Source: Gammaproteobacteria bacterium (GTDB lineage: Bacteria; Pseudomonadota; Gammaproteobacteria; GCA-001735895). From it: a stretch of DNA of 64,000 bases. The translations under genes were made by a program, and so were the position numbers. Positions 25,899-34,447 of the stretch are shown piece by piece; position 1 is the stretch's first letter, and each line of letters begins with the position of its first letter. Where the stretch lies: contig JABHSO010000189.1 of the NCBI GenBank assembly GCA_018669845.1, forward strand, positions 62,001 through 126,000. The letters run 5' to 3'. The notes beneath the pieces were generated by a model. That model worked only from the letters and a program-made list of their open reading frames with translations, made no database searches and had not been told where the DNA came from.

Positions 25899-26452
25899 TT
25901 GAGCTATCTACCAGAAAATACGGTTACTTATCTATAGGCCTGCATTGGTTAACGGCTTTCGCTCTTTTAGGTCTGTATTTCTCAGGCGATTATATGGTTG
26001 GTCTGGATTATTACGATAGCTGGTATAACAGAGCTCCAGAGTTGCATAAAGCAATTGGCATAGTCACTGGAGTTTTCATGTTATTCCGTTTTATCTGGAA
26101 TAAAACTCAGACTAATTTGCTGGTGATATCACGGCATGAGCTGGTTAGTTTCCTTGCCTACCTTGCTCATCATCTTTTTTACCTGCTGGTACTGTTACTG
26201 GTATTAACCGGGTATTTGATCACAACCGCTAAAGGACAGGGAATTGATGTGTTCGGGCTTTTTACAGTACCTGCTCTAATGGCAGAAAATACTGAATTAG
26301 CTGAGTTATCAGGAAAACTTCATGAGCTGCTTTCGCTGGCTTTCATGTTATTGTTTATGTTCCATACTTTGGCAGCGCTCTATCACCACTTCATTCTAAA
26401 AGATAATAGTCTCAAGCTCATGTTGGGTCAGAAAAATATAAGCCAAAAGTAA
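25895..26452 (+). CDS. Cytochrome b561 family membrane protein
   Basis: Cytochrome b561 proteins are di-heme four-helix membrane proteins that move electrons between quinone and a periplasmic partner. The 185-residue product has four membrane helices and His residues at family positions (SIGLHWLTAFALLGLYFSG, ELHKAIGIVTG, LAHHLFYLLVLLLVLTGYL, KLHELLSLAFMLLFMFHTLA). Its gene sits directly before yceI, a common pairing in proteobacteria where YceI is a periplasmic isoprenoid binder. It overlaps the S4 gene. Confidence 0.93.
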   Translation: MIELSTRKYGYLSIGLHWLTAFALLGLYFSGDYMVGLDYYDSWYNRAPELHKAIGIVTGVFMLFRFIWNKTQTNLLVISRHELVSFLAYLAHHLFYLLVLLLVLTGYLITTAKGQGIDVFGLFTVPALMAENTELAELSGKLHELLSLAFMLLFMFHTLAALYHHFILKDNSLKLMLGQKNISQK

Positions 26453-26475
26453 AACTAAAATAAAGGAGATTCTAA

Positions 26476-27051
26476 ATGATAAAAATTACTAAGTTATTGC
26501 TAGTGTCGTTAATTCTGTTTTCAAGTCAGTTCAGTCATGCAGCGGATTATAAAATTGATATTAAAGGTCAGCATGCTTTTATTCAATTTCGCATAATCCA
26601 TTTGGGTTATAGCTGGTTGTATGGAAATTTTAATAAATTTTCCGGTGATTTCAGCTTTGATAAAAATAATCCTGAAGCGGCTAAAACTTCAGTCGTGATT
26701 AACATGGCAAGTGTTGATACAAATCATGCAGAACGCGATAAACACCTTCGTGGTGATGCTTTTTTTGATGTAAAGAATTATCCTGAAATGAAATTTGAAA
26801 GTACTCACTTTAGTCCCACAGAAGAGAATATGGGGATGTTATATGGCAACCTGACTTTGCATGGTGTGACCAAGCCAGTGTCTATTAAGTTGACTCATAT
26901 GGGTGAGGGTAAAGATCCCTGGGGTGGATATCGTTCTGGGTTTTCGGGTACTGCTGAGATAAACCGATCTGATTTTGGCATCACTAAAAAGCTGGGACCG
27001 GGTACCGAAAAAGTTGAAATTATTTTATCGATTGAAGGTATTAGAAAGTAA
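26476..27051 (+). CDS. YceI family periplasmic lipid-binding protein
   Basis: YceI proteins are secreted lipocalin-like barrels that bind polyisoprenoids such as quinone. The 191-residue precursor has a Sec signal (MIKITKLLLVSLILFSSQFS, cut after HAA), then YKIDIKGQHAFIQFRIIHLG and the family strings RDKHLRGDAFFDVKNYPEMK and GNLTLHGVTKPVSI. It has an RBS (AAAGGAG) and lies 23 nt after cytochrome b561. Confidence 0.95.
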   Translation: MIKITKLLLVSLILFSSQFSHAADYKIDIKGQHAFIQFRIIHLGYSWLYGNFNKFSGDFSFDKNNPEAAKTSVVINMASVDTNHAERDKHLRGDAFFDVKNYPEMKFESTHFSPTEENMGMLYGNLTLHGVTKPVSIKLTHMGEGKDPWGGYRSGFSGTAEINRSDFGITKKLGPGTEKVEIILSIEGIRK

Positions 27052-27080
27052 CAATAAATAATTGATAGATTGAATTGTAA

Positions 27081-27770
27081 ATGCAGAAGTTAAAGGATTT
27101 TATTGTTTCGCCCATAGGTGGCAAAGTCATTATGGCTCTTAGTGGCGCTATGATTTTACTTTTCCTTGTGGGACATGCATTGGGAAATTTACTGGTCTTT
27201 AGTGGGCAGGAAAGCTTAAATACTTATGCTTACTGGTTACAGAATAACCCGCTACTCTGGGTTTTTCGAGGCAGCATGTTGCTGCTGCTAATTTTGCATG
27301 TGGTGTTGGCTTTGCGAATGTATTTGCAAAACAGGAAAGCAAGGCCTGTAACTTATGCGCTTAACAAAGACCTTCAATTAACCTACAGTGCAAAGACGAT
27401 GATTTTTAGTGGAGTCATTATTTTTGCTTTCATTATGTTTCATATAGCCCATCTTACTCTGGGATGGGTTTCTACCACTTCTTTAGACATTGATGCCAGC
27501 TCCAGAATGATCGATGTTTACTCTAATGTTGTTGTAGGGTTTAAACAGCCAGCCATTGCAATTTTTTATGTAATGTCATTACTGATTATTGGTCTGCATC
27601 TGCACCATTCTATTAAAAGCCTGTTTCAGACTCTGGGCTTCCATCATGAAAATTTTCATCAAGTGATTGATTACCTTGCACCTGCGATGATTATTATTTT
27701 AACAGTCGGATTTATATCCATTCCACTAGCGGCCCTTTTTGGATATTTACCCGTAGCGGTGATGCAATGA
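27081..27770 (+). CDS. sdhC: Succinate dehydrogenase/fumarate reductase cytochrome b (b558 type)
   Basis: This 229-residue protein is the single membrane anchor of a type-B succinate:quinone oxidoreductase, binding two hemes. It has five hydrophobic helices with buried His residues (LFLVGHALGNLLVF, LLLLILHVVLALRMY, FIMFHIAHLTLGW, SLLIIGLHLHHSIKSL), the pattern of the Bacillus/Bacteroidetes b558 family rather than the separate SdhC and SdhD of most gammaproteobacteria. sdhA and sdhB follow at once. Direction (succinate oxidation or fumarate reduction) cannot be read from sequence. Confidence 0.93.
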   Translation: MQKLKDFIVSPIGGKVIMALSGAMILLFLVGHALGNLLVFSGQESLNTYAYWLQNNPLLWVFRGSMLLLLILHVVLALRMYLQNRKARPVTYALNKDLQLTYSAKTMIFSGVIIFAFIMFHIAHLTLGWVSTTSLDIDASSRMIDVYSNVVVGFKQPAIAIFYVMSLLIIGLHLHHSIKSLFQTLGFHHENFHQVIDYLAPAMIIILTVGFISIPLAALFGYLPVAVMQ

Positions 27771-27783
27771 TGTGGAGTAATAA

Positions 27784-29718
27784 ATGCCAATTTCACTAGA
27801 TCCACGTATACCTGATGGTGCTTTAGCCGATAAATGGGCTAATCAGCAGGCTAATTTCAAGCTGGTGAGTCCAAACAATAAAGCTAAATACAAAGTGATT
27901 GTTATTGGTTCCGGGCTGGCGGGTGCATCTGCTGCGGCAACACTTGCAGAGCAGGGTTATCAGGTTGATTGTTTTAGTTTTAATGATAGCCCGCGACGAG
28001 CGCATTCAGTGGCTGCACAGGGTGGTATCAATGCGGCTAAAAATTATCGCAATGATGGTGATAGTACCTATCGTTTATTCTATGACACGATAAAAGGTGG
28101 AGACTTTCGTTCTAGAGAAGCGAATGTGTATCGTCTGGCTGAAGTTAGCGGACAGATTATTGATCACTGTGTCGCTCAGGGCATTCCATTTGCTCGTGAT
28201 TATGCCGGTTATCTGGATAGTCGTTCGTTTGGTGGTGTGCAGGTTTCTCGAACATTTTACGCCAGGGGGCAAACCGGGCAACAGTTATTGCTGGGTGCAT
28301 ATGGCGCATTAAACCGACAGATTCATCTGGACAAAGTCAGGATGTTCACTCGCAGTGAAATGCTGGATGTTGTGGTTGAAGATGGTGTTGCTCAAGGTAT
28401 TATCGTCAGAAACCTGGTATCCGGCGAAGTGTCACGTTTTAATGCTCATGCGGTCATCATTGCCAGTGGCGGTTACAGTAATATGTTCTATTTATCCACC
28501 AATGCGTTGAGTAGCAATGTAACGGCTACTTATCGGGCCTATAAGCAGGGGGCTTTGTTTGCAAACCCTGCGTTTACTCAAATTCCCCCAACCTGTATTC
28601 CAGCTTCGGGTGAGCATCAGTCTAAACTGACTTTAATGTCAGAATCACTGCGTAATGATGGTCGAATCTGGGTGCCAGCCAAACAGGGTGAGCATCGTTC
28701 ACCTGCTGATATTCCTCAAAGTGAACGGGATTATTTTCTGGAACGCCGCTATCCGGCTTTCGGCAACCTGGTGCCACGTGATATTGCATCACGTGCGGTT
28801 AAGCAAGTTTGTGATAAAGGTTTGGGAGTGGGCCCCACGGGACATGGCGTTTACCTTGATCTGGCTGATGCTATCGAATCTTCCGGTAAGGATGTTATCG
28901 AAGAGCGTTATGGCAATCTATTTGAAATGTATCAACGCATTACCAGTGAGAGTCCAGAAAAATCTCCGATGCGAATTTATCCAGCAGCACATTATACGAT
29001 GGGCGGCTTGTGGGTCGATTATCACTTGATGAGTAATATCAAAGGTTTGTTTGTAATTGGCGAAGCGAATTTTTCTGACCATGGTGCTAATCGTTTAGGA
29101 GCGAGCGCTTTAATGCAGGGACTGGCCGATGGCTATTTTATTGTGCCATCCAGTGTTAGTCATTATCTGGCTGAGCAAAAACCACAGCTTGTTGATACTA
29201 ACAGTGACAGCTTTAATCAAACTGGTCAGGCCGTTGAAAATAGAGTTGCAGATTTACTATCGATAAAGGGGAAGCATTCAGCTGATTATTTTCATCGCAA
29301 ACTGGGTAAATTGATGTGGGATAACTGTGGCATGGCTCGTTCTGAAAGGGGATTGAAGAAAGCACTGGATGAAATTCCCAAACTCTCCGAGCAGTTTTGG
29401 CAGCAGTTAAAAATTACTGGTTCAGGCAAGGAATTAAACTTTCAGCTGGAAAAGGCAGGTCGAGTTGCAGACTTTTTAGAGTTTTCGCAATTAGTCTGTC
29501 AGGATGCTCTGCATCGAAATGAATCATGCGGTGGTCATTTCCGAGAAGAATCCCAAAACACAGAGGGAGAAGCATTACGTAATGATGATGACTTTTCCTA
29601 TGTGGCAGCCTGGCAGTATAAAAGTGGAAAAACAACCAACCAGCCGGCCCCAGCAACTTTACACAAAGAACCTTTAAAGCATGAAGCGGTTGCTCCTGAT
29701 CAGAGGAGTTATAAGTGA
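27784..29718 (+). CDS. sdhA: Succinate dehydrogenase/fumarate reductase flavoprotein subunit
   Basis: SdhA interconverts succinate and fumarate at a covalently bound FAD. The 644-residue product has the dinucleotide fold [20 protein letters not shown], the FAD-linking His in [14 protein letters not shown], and substrate-site segments ([43 protein letters not shown]). The C-terminal CGGHFREES string is like that of type-B enzymes. Its TGA overlaps the ATG of sdhB (TGATG). Confidence 0.95.
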   Translation: MPISLDPRIPDGALADKWANQQANFKLVSPNNKAKYKVIVIGSGLAGASAAATLAEQGYQVDCFSFNDSPRRAHSVAAQGGINAAKNYRNDGDSTYRLFYDTIKGGDFRSREANVYRLAEVSGQIIDHCVAQGIPFARDYAGYLDSRSFGGVQVSRTFYARGQTGQQLLLGAYGALNRQIHLDKVRMFTRSEMLDVVVEDGVAQGIIVRNLVSGEVSRFNAHAVIIASGGYSNMFYLSTNALSSNVTATYRAYKQGALFANPAFTQIPPTCIPASGEHQSKLTLMSESLRNDGRIWVPAKQGEHRSPADIPQSERDYFLERRYPAFGNLVPRDIASRAVKQVCDKGLGVGPTGHGVYLDLADAIESSGKDVIEERYGNLFEMYQRITSESPEKSPMRIYPAAHYTMGGLWVDYHLMSNIKGLFVIGEANFSDHGANRLGASALMQGLADGYFIVPSSVSHYLAEQKPQLVDTNSDSFNQTGQAVENRVADLLSIKGKHSADYFHRKLGKLMWDNCGMARSERGLKKALDEIPKLSEQFWQQLKITGSGKELNFQLEKAGRVADFLEFSQLVCQDALHRNESCGGHFREESQNTEGEALRNDDDFSYVAAWQYKSGKTTNQPAPATLHKEPLKHEAVAPDQRSYK

Positions 29719-30506
29719 TGGCAGATTATAGAATAAATGTCTGGAGGCAGGATCAGTTACAACAGCAGGGGCATTTTGAACAGTATTTGGTAGAAAATAT
29801 TTCTGCTGACATGTCGTTTCTGGAAATGTTGGATGTACTCAATGAAAAGCTAATATCAGATGACCTTATTCCGGTAGCATTTGACCATGATTGCCGTGAA
29901 GGAATCTGTGGTGCCTGCAGCCTGGTTATAAATGGCATTCCACATGGCAAGGAGTGCGGCACAACAACTTGCCAGCTTTACATGCGTCACTTCAAAGCAG
30001 AGTCTGAAATAACTATTGAGCCATTTCGGGCAAAAGCATTTCCTTTGATTAAAGATCTGATCGTGGACCGCAGCTCTCTGGACAGAGTTTTGCAGTCCGG
30101 TGGATATGTGTCAGTGAATACCGGAGCCGCAGCCGATGCTAATAATGTTTTGATAGCTAAACATACGGCCGATGATGCCTTTACGGCGGCTACCTGTATT
30201 GGTTGTGGAGCTTGTGTTGCGGTGTGTCGAAATGCATCCAGCATGTTATTTGTGGCGGCTAAAACCAGTCAATTAGCGTTACTTCCGCAGGGGCAGCCTG
30301 AACGATTAGAACGCAGTTTGAATATGGTAAAACAAATGCAACTGGAAGGTTTTGGAAATTGCAGCAACCATTATGAATGTGAAGCTGCCTGCCCGAAAAA
30401 TATTCCAGCGAGCTACATTGCTCAACTGAACAGAGACTTTTTAAATGCCAGCATGAGCAGTAAAGAATATGAGCATCAGACGCATTGCAAGTCGTTAGAG
30501 GAGTAG
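29718..30506 (+). CDS. sdhB: Succinate dehydrogenase/fumarate reductase iron-sulfur subunit
   Basis: SdhB carries three iron-sulfur clusters between flavin and heme/quinone. The 262-residue product has the 2Fe-2S ligands in CREGICGACSLVINGIPHGK with a fourth Cys in ECGTTTCQL, then CIGCGACVAVC and CEAACPKNI for the other clusters. The ATG at 29718, with AGAGGAG upstream, overlaps the sdhA stop; a GTG one codon earlier is also possible. It is the last gene of sdhCAB, followed by CACGAAG element copy 3. Confidence 0.94.
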   Translation: MADYRINVWRQDQLQQQGHFEQYLVENISADMSFLEMLDVLNEKLISDDLIPVAFDHDCREGICGACSLVINGIPHGKECGTTTCQLYMRHFKAESEITIEPFRAKAFPLIKDLIVDRSSLDRVLQSGGYVSVNTGAAADANNVLIAKHTADDAFTAATCIGCGACVAVCRNASSMLFVAAKTSQLALLPQGQPERLERSLNMVKQMQLEGFGNCSNHYECEAACPKNIPASYIAQLNRDFLNASMSSKEYEHQTHCKSLEE

Positions 30507-30519
30507 CTATTTAAAAACT

Positions 30520-30681
30520 TTTTCACCACGAAGGACACGAAGGGCACGAAGAAAATATTGTTAAGTCATAATATTTAACTTAAGCATTTTGAGTAAAGGT
30601 AAGGCGTTACATAAATTTAATACAGAATTAATAAAACTTAATTTGCTCTTTCTTCGTGTCCTTCGTGCTCTTCGTGGTGAT
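30520..30681. repeat. CACGAAG long inverted repeat, copy 3
   Basis: Left arm TTCACCACGAAGGACACGAA then GGGCACGAAG; right arm on the other strand ATCACCACGAAGAGCACGAA then GGACACGAAG. Three CACGAAG units per arm, core about 95 nt. It separates sdhB from the antiporter gene. Confidence 0.88.
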
Positions 30682-30727
30682 AATCTCTATTACTTTAAGG
30701 TAAAATTTTTAAAAGTGAGGGAAACCG

Positions 30728-33172
30728 GTGGCTGAAGTTATTTTAATTTCTATGGCACTGCTGACGATAGCAATGTTAGCTGCCGGGCTATTCAAAAATT
30801 TTTCAATTCCCTACACTGTTTTACTGGTGGCAATTGGTTTAGCACTGTCTGAATTGTCCCTGTTCTGGTCGTTTTTGTTACCGTTACATGAATTTAAACT
30901 GACACCTGATCTGGTATTTTTTGTATTCCTTCCAGCACTTATTTTTGAATCGGGATTAAGCCTTGATGCTCGTCTGCTTTTAAAAAATCTGGCTCCTGTT
31001 TTAACGCTTGCCGTTCCTGCATTACTGATCTCTACGACCCTGGTAGGCTTCTCTGTCTGGCTTTTACTGGGCATTGATCTGACCGTGGCTCTTTTATTTG
31101 GTGCTCTCATATCAGCCACTGACCCTGTTGCGGTGGTTGCCCTATTTAAAGAGTTGGGAGCACCGCGTCGACTTAATATTCTGGTTGAAGGTGAGTCTTT
31201 ATTTAATGATGCAACTGCAATCGTAGTTTTCGGTATCTTACTGACTATGGTACTTGAAGGGAGTTCGGTAACGCTGATGTCTACGGGTGCGGCTGTGATA
31301 GAATTTTTCCGTGTTTTTATCGGTGGCGCAGTAGTCGGAGTACTATTCGGGTTACTGGTCAGTGAAATGCTGTTTCGCCTGCAAAGCAGTACCAGTGCAA
31401 TTTTGACTATGTCAATTGTGACAGCTTATGGTGGTTTTATTATTGCAGAACATAGTTTGCATGTATCGGGTGTTATGGCAACCGTGAGTTCAGCGGTTAC
31501 TTTGAGTGTTTACGGACTATCACGGATTGCATCCGATATAAAATCTATTCTTGCTGAAACCTGGGAGTTTGTGGGTTTAATTGCCAATTCGCTATTATTT
31601 TTGCTGGTTGGTTTATCCATCAATACAGTTAATCTTTTTTCAGATTTATTTATTATTTTAGTGGTGGTTGCCTTTGTACAACTGGCTAGAGCTGCCTCAG
31701 TTTATAGCCTGGTCCCTATAACAATCCGTCTATTTAAGTTACCCCTGATCTCGATGGCTGAACGGCATATTATGTGGTGGGGTGGGCTTAAAGGTGGCCT
31801 TGCCATCGCCATCGTATTATCTATTCCGGAATCATTACCCGGTCGTGATTTATTAATTAACCTGACACTGGGTGTCGTCTTGTTTACGTTGATGGTAAAT
31901 GCATGGACCATAAGACCTTTGATGAAAAAGCTTAAGCTGGATTGTTTGACGGACGATGAAAAAATCGAGCTCGAACAGGGGCTTAAACATGCAGGCCAGA
32001 CATCTACAGAAATGCTTCAGAGCTATGTTGATTTAGGTATTATTCAAAAGAAGTTGAGTAAAAAGCTGAGTAAAAAAATAACTTCTATTTTCAGCAGCGT
32101 TTCGCCTGTTATTAATGATGAGCAAAGTTGGCGTGAAGTATACCTGGCCGCACTACGGGAAGAATTTCATAGTGTTGATAAATTGTACAAGGTAGGCTTG
32201 ATCAGTCAGTACACTCTGCTCGATATTCGAAATGCACTGCAACTGGATAGAGATTCTTTTAATGTTACAAAACTTCAAAATGATATTGAAAGTAATGTTC
32301 AGCCAAAAAGTCTTTTTCAACGGCTAGAAATGTGGGTGCTGAAAGAATTTCGTGAAAAAAACTGGGCCATAGTTTTTCTTTCTAACTATCAGCGTAAGCG
32401 TTTATCTCAACGTATCCAGCGTGATATTGCAGGCATAGTGATGACACAGGCGGTGATTGAAATGCTGTCATCCAGAGATGATCTGGATAAACAGGCTAGC
32501 CGGGTAATTTCTGGTGTTTATCAACAGCGTCTGGATCGATGGAAGCTTCGCCTTGAAGCATTGCATAATGATTTTGAACAATTATTTGAAAATATTGAAA
32601 AAGAAATCTTTACTCTTTCATCATTGAAGACAGCGCAGGATAAAGCTGACTTTGATTTTCATCATGGTGAAATTGGAACTAAGGCTCATAACAAGGTTAC
32701 ACAAACGGTCAATAATCTATTAAATGAATCGGCTAATAATGGCGTTGAGGAACAGTTATCGATAAAAATGATTTTGTCGATTCCGTTGTTTTCCAGTCTT
32801 TCTGAAGATGTTTTAAAATTACTTTTGGTGCATGTTAGACCGGTCACTTTTTTATCAGGTGATATAATTATTGGTGAAGGAGAAAAGGGTGATGCTCTTT
32901 ATATTATTAGTCATGGCGAAGCTGAGGCCACCAAAAAACTTGAAAATAGAGAGACTAAAATACTGGGGAAATTAAAACAGGGAGATTTTTTTGGAGAGCA
33001 GGCTTTGTTGGGTGATCATGTCAGGTCGGCTACAGTTACCGCTAAAACAGCAATGACTCTGTTACGGTTAAGACAGACAGACATAATTAAATTTGCAGAG
33101 AAACACATAGAAGTGAAGCAAAGGCTGGAACAGGCCAGAGATGACAGAGCGACGGATAATCATGTTTTATAA
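30728..33172 (+). CDS. CPA1-type Na+/H+ antiporter with C-terminal cyclic-nucleotide-binding domain
   Basis: The product likely exchanges cytoplasmic Na+ for protons. About 12 hydrophobic helices fill residues 1-400, with CPA1 motifs FLPALIFESGLSLDARLL, SATDPVAVVALFKELGAP and EGESLFNDATAIVVFGI. A long charged helical region follows, and residues about 670-800 form a CAP_ED/cNMP domain (IISHGEAEATKKL, GDFFGEQALLGDHVRSATVT). The start is GTG with GAGGG ahead. At 814 residues this is the architecture of SOS1/NhaP2-like transporters; what nucleotide, if any, it binds is unknown. Confidence 0.92.
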   Translation: MAEVILISMALLTIAMLAAGLFKNFSIPYTVLLVAIGLALSELSLFWSFLLPLHEFKLTPDLVFFVFLPALIFESGLSLDARLLLKNLAPVLTLAVPALLISTTLVGFSVWLLLGIDLTVALLFGALISATDPVAVVALFKELGAPRRLNILVEGESLFNDATAIVVFGILLTMVLEGSSVTLMSTGAAVIEFFRVFIGGAVVGVLFGLLVSEMLFRLQSSTSAILTMSIVTAYGGFIIAEHSLHVSGVMATVSSAVTLSVYGLSRIASDIKSILAETWEFVGLIANSLLFLLVGLSINTVNLFSDLFIILVVVAFVQLARAASVYSLVPITIRLFKLPLISMAERHIMWWGGLKGGLAIAIVLSIPESLPGRDLLINLTLGVVLFTLMVNAWTIRPLMKKLKLDCLTDDEKIELEQGLKHAGQTSTEMLQSYVDLGIIQKKLSKKLSKKITSIFSSVSPVINDEQSWREVYLAALREEFHSVDKLYKVGLISQYTLLDIRNALQLDRDSFNVTKLQNDIESNVQPKSLFQRLEMWVLKEFREKNWAIVFLSNYQRKRLSQRIQRDIAGIVMTQAVIEMLSSRDDLDKQASRVISGVYQQRLDRWKLRLEALHNDFEQLFENIEKEIFTLSSLKTAQDKADFDFHHGEIGTKAHNKVTQTVNNLLNESANNGVEEQLSIKMILSIPLFSSLSEDVLKLLLVHVRPVTFLSGDIIIGEGEKGDALYIISHGEAEATKKLENRETKILGKLKQGDFFGEQALLGDHVRSATVTAKTAMTLLRLRQTDIIKFAEKHIEVKQRLEQARDDRATDNHVL

Positions 33173-33243
33173 TTTTAACTTTTGAACTCGGCCTATAAAT
33201 ATTTTTGATATAATTCCAGTTTGTTAAACCAGAGTGTGCAAAT

Positions 33244-34281
33244 ATGAATAGTGATGTAGCTAATGATCGAGCCATAGCCAGCTGGTTGCTATTGTGTGCT
33301 GTGTTGATCTTTTCGATGGTTATTTTAGGAGGTGTAACAAGACTCACTGGCTCAGGTTTGTCTATGGTTAACTGGCACCCTATCAATGGTGTAGTTCCTC
33401 CTATTACAGAACTGGCCTGGACAGAAGAATTTAATAATTACCGTCAATCGCCAGAATTTACCAAAATAAATCGGGATATGACACTTTCTGGATTTAAGCA
33501 AATATTTTATTTTGAATACTCTCATCGACTTTTAGGACGTTTGATCGGACTGGTTTTTCTGATCCCATTTTTGTATTTCTATTTTACTAAGAAAATAAGG
33601 CGTGGATTAACACCCCAGTTGATTTTTATGTTTATCCTGGGTGGTTTACAGGGATTACTAGGCTGGTACATGGTGAAAAGTGGACTGGTCGATAACCCTC
33701 ATGTCAGTCAGTATCGATTAACAGCACATCTGATAGCCGCTATTTTGATTTATGCTTATATATTGTGGACGGCGATGAGTTTACTCAACCGGGATGCTCC
33801 AGTTTCCAGGTACCAGTCAAGAAATCCAGGCTTTCGAAAAGCTGTTTTCTATTTAATATTAATGGTGGTTGTTACTATTCTTTCAGGTGGTTTTGTTGCC
33901 GGGTTGAAAGCGGGTCTTATATTTAATACTTTTCCGTTAATGGGTGGCCAGTGGATTCCTCAAGGTATATTTTCATTAAATCCGTTGTATTTAAATTTTT
34001 TCGAAAATATGGTGACGGTTCAGTTTGAGCACCGGGTACTGGCGATTAGTACCGGGATCTTATTACTAGTTTACTGGTTAATGTCGAAATTTCATGATCT
34101 TGATCGAAGTGCAAACAGTAGTTTTAACATGGTAGCTTTCATGGTGATTGTGCAGATTACACTGGGCATCAGTACCTTGTTAATGCACGTACCGGTATGG
34201 CTGGCAGCCAGTCATCAGGCTGGGGCACTGCTGTTGTTCACGGCTGTATTATTCAATATGCATAAACTTAGTCGTCTTTAA
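33244..34281 (+). CDS. ctaA: Heme A synthase (CtaA/COX15)
   Basis: CtaA oxidises the heme O methyl group to make heme A for cytochrome aa3-type oxidases. The 345-residue product has eight hydrophobic helices and the family strings ILGGVTRLTGSGLSMVNWHP, FYFEYSHRLLGRLIGL, GLLGWYMVKSGL, VSQYRLTAHLIAA, VQFEHRVLAIS and LAASHQAGALLLFT, with His ligands for two hemes. This predicts a heme A oxidase elsewhere in the genome; no other cta genes are here. Confidence 0.95.
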   Translation: MNSDVANDRAIASWLLLCAVLIFSMVILGGVTRLTGSGLSMVNWHPINGVVPPITELAWTEEFNNYRQSPEFTKINRDMTLSGFKQIFYFEYSHRLLGRLIGLVFLIPFLYFYFTKKIRRGLTPQLIFMFILGGLQGLLGWYMVKSGLVDNPHVSQYRLTAHLIAAILIYAYILWTAMSLLNRDAPVSRYQSRNPGFRKAVFYLILMVVVTILSGGFVAGLKAGLIFNTFPLMGGQWIPQGIFSLNPLYLNFFENMVTVQFEHRVLAISTGILLLVYWLMSKFHDLDRSANSSFNMVAFMVIVQITLGISTLLMHVPVWLAASHQAGALLLFTAVLFNMHKLSRL

Positions 34282-34287
34282 AAAAAT

Positions 34288-34438
34288 ATTCACCGCAAAG
34301 GACGCTAAGGTACGCAGAGGGTTTTTAGGGGTATTCTTTAATTATAAATTTTACTCATACCCAATATGTTTAGAAGAATGAAGTGCTTAACTACCTAAAT
34401 CATAAACCTTTGCGTACCTTAGCGTCCTTTGCGGTGAA
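34288..34438. repeat. CACGAAG-related long inverted repeat, copy 4 (divergent arm)
   Basis: The arm here is CACCGCAAAGGACGCTAAGG then TACGCAGAGG, and the opposite arm on the other strand CACCGCAAAGGACGCTAAGG then TACGCAAAGG: near-perfect within the copy although changed at many positions from the CACGAAG consensus. Core about 80 nt. It sits between the convergent ctaA and rep genes. Confidence 0.85.
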
Positions 34439-34447
34439 AAAAGGTTT

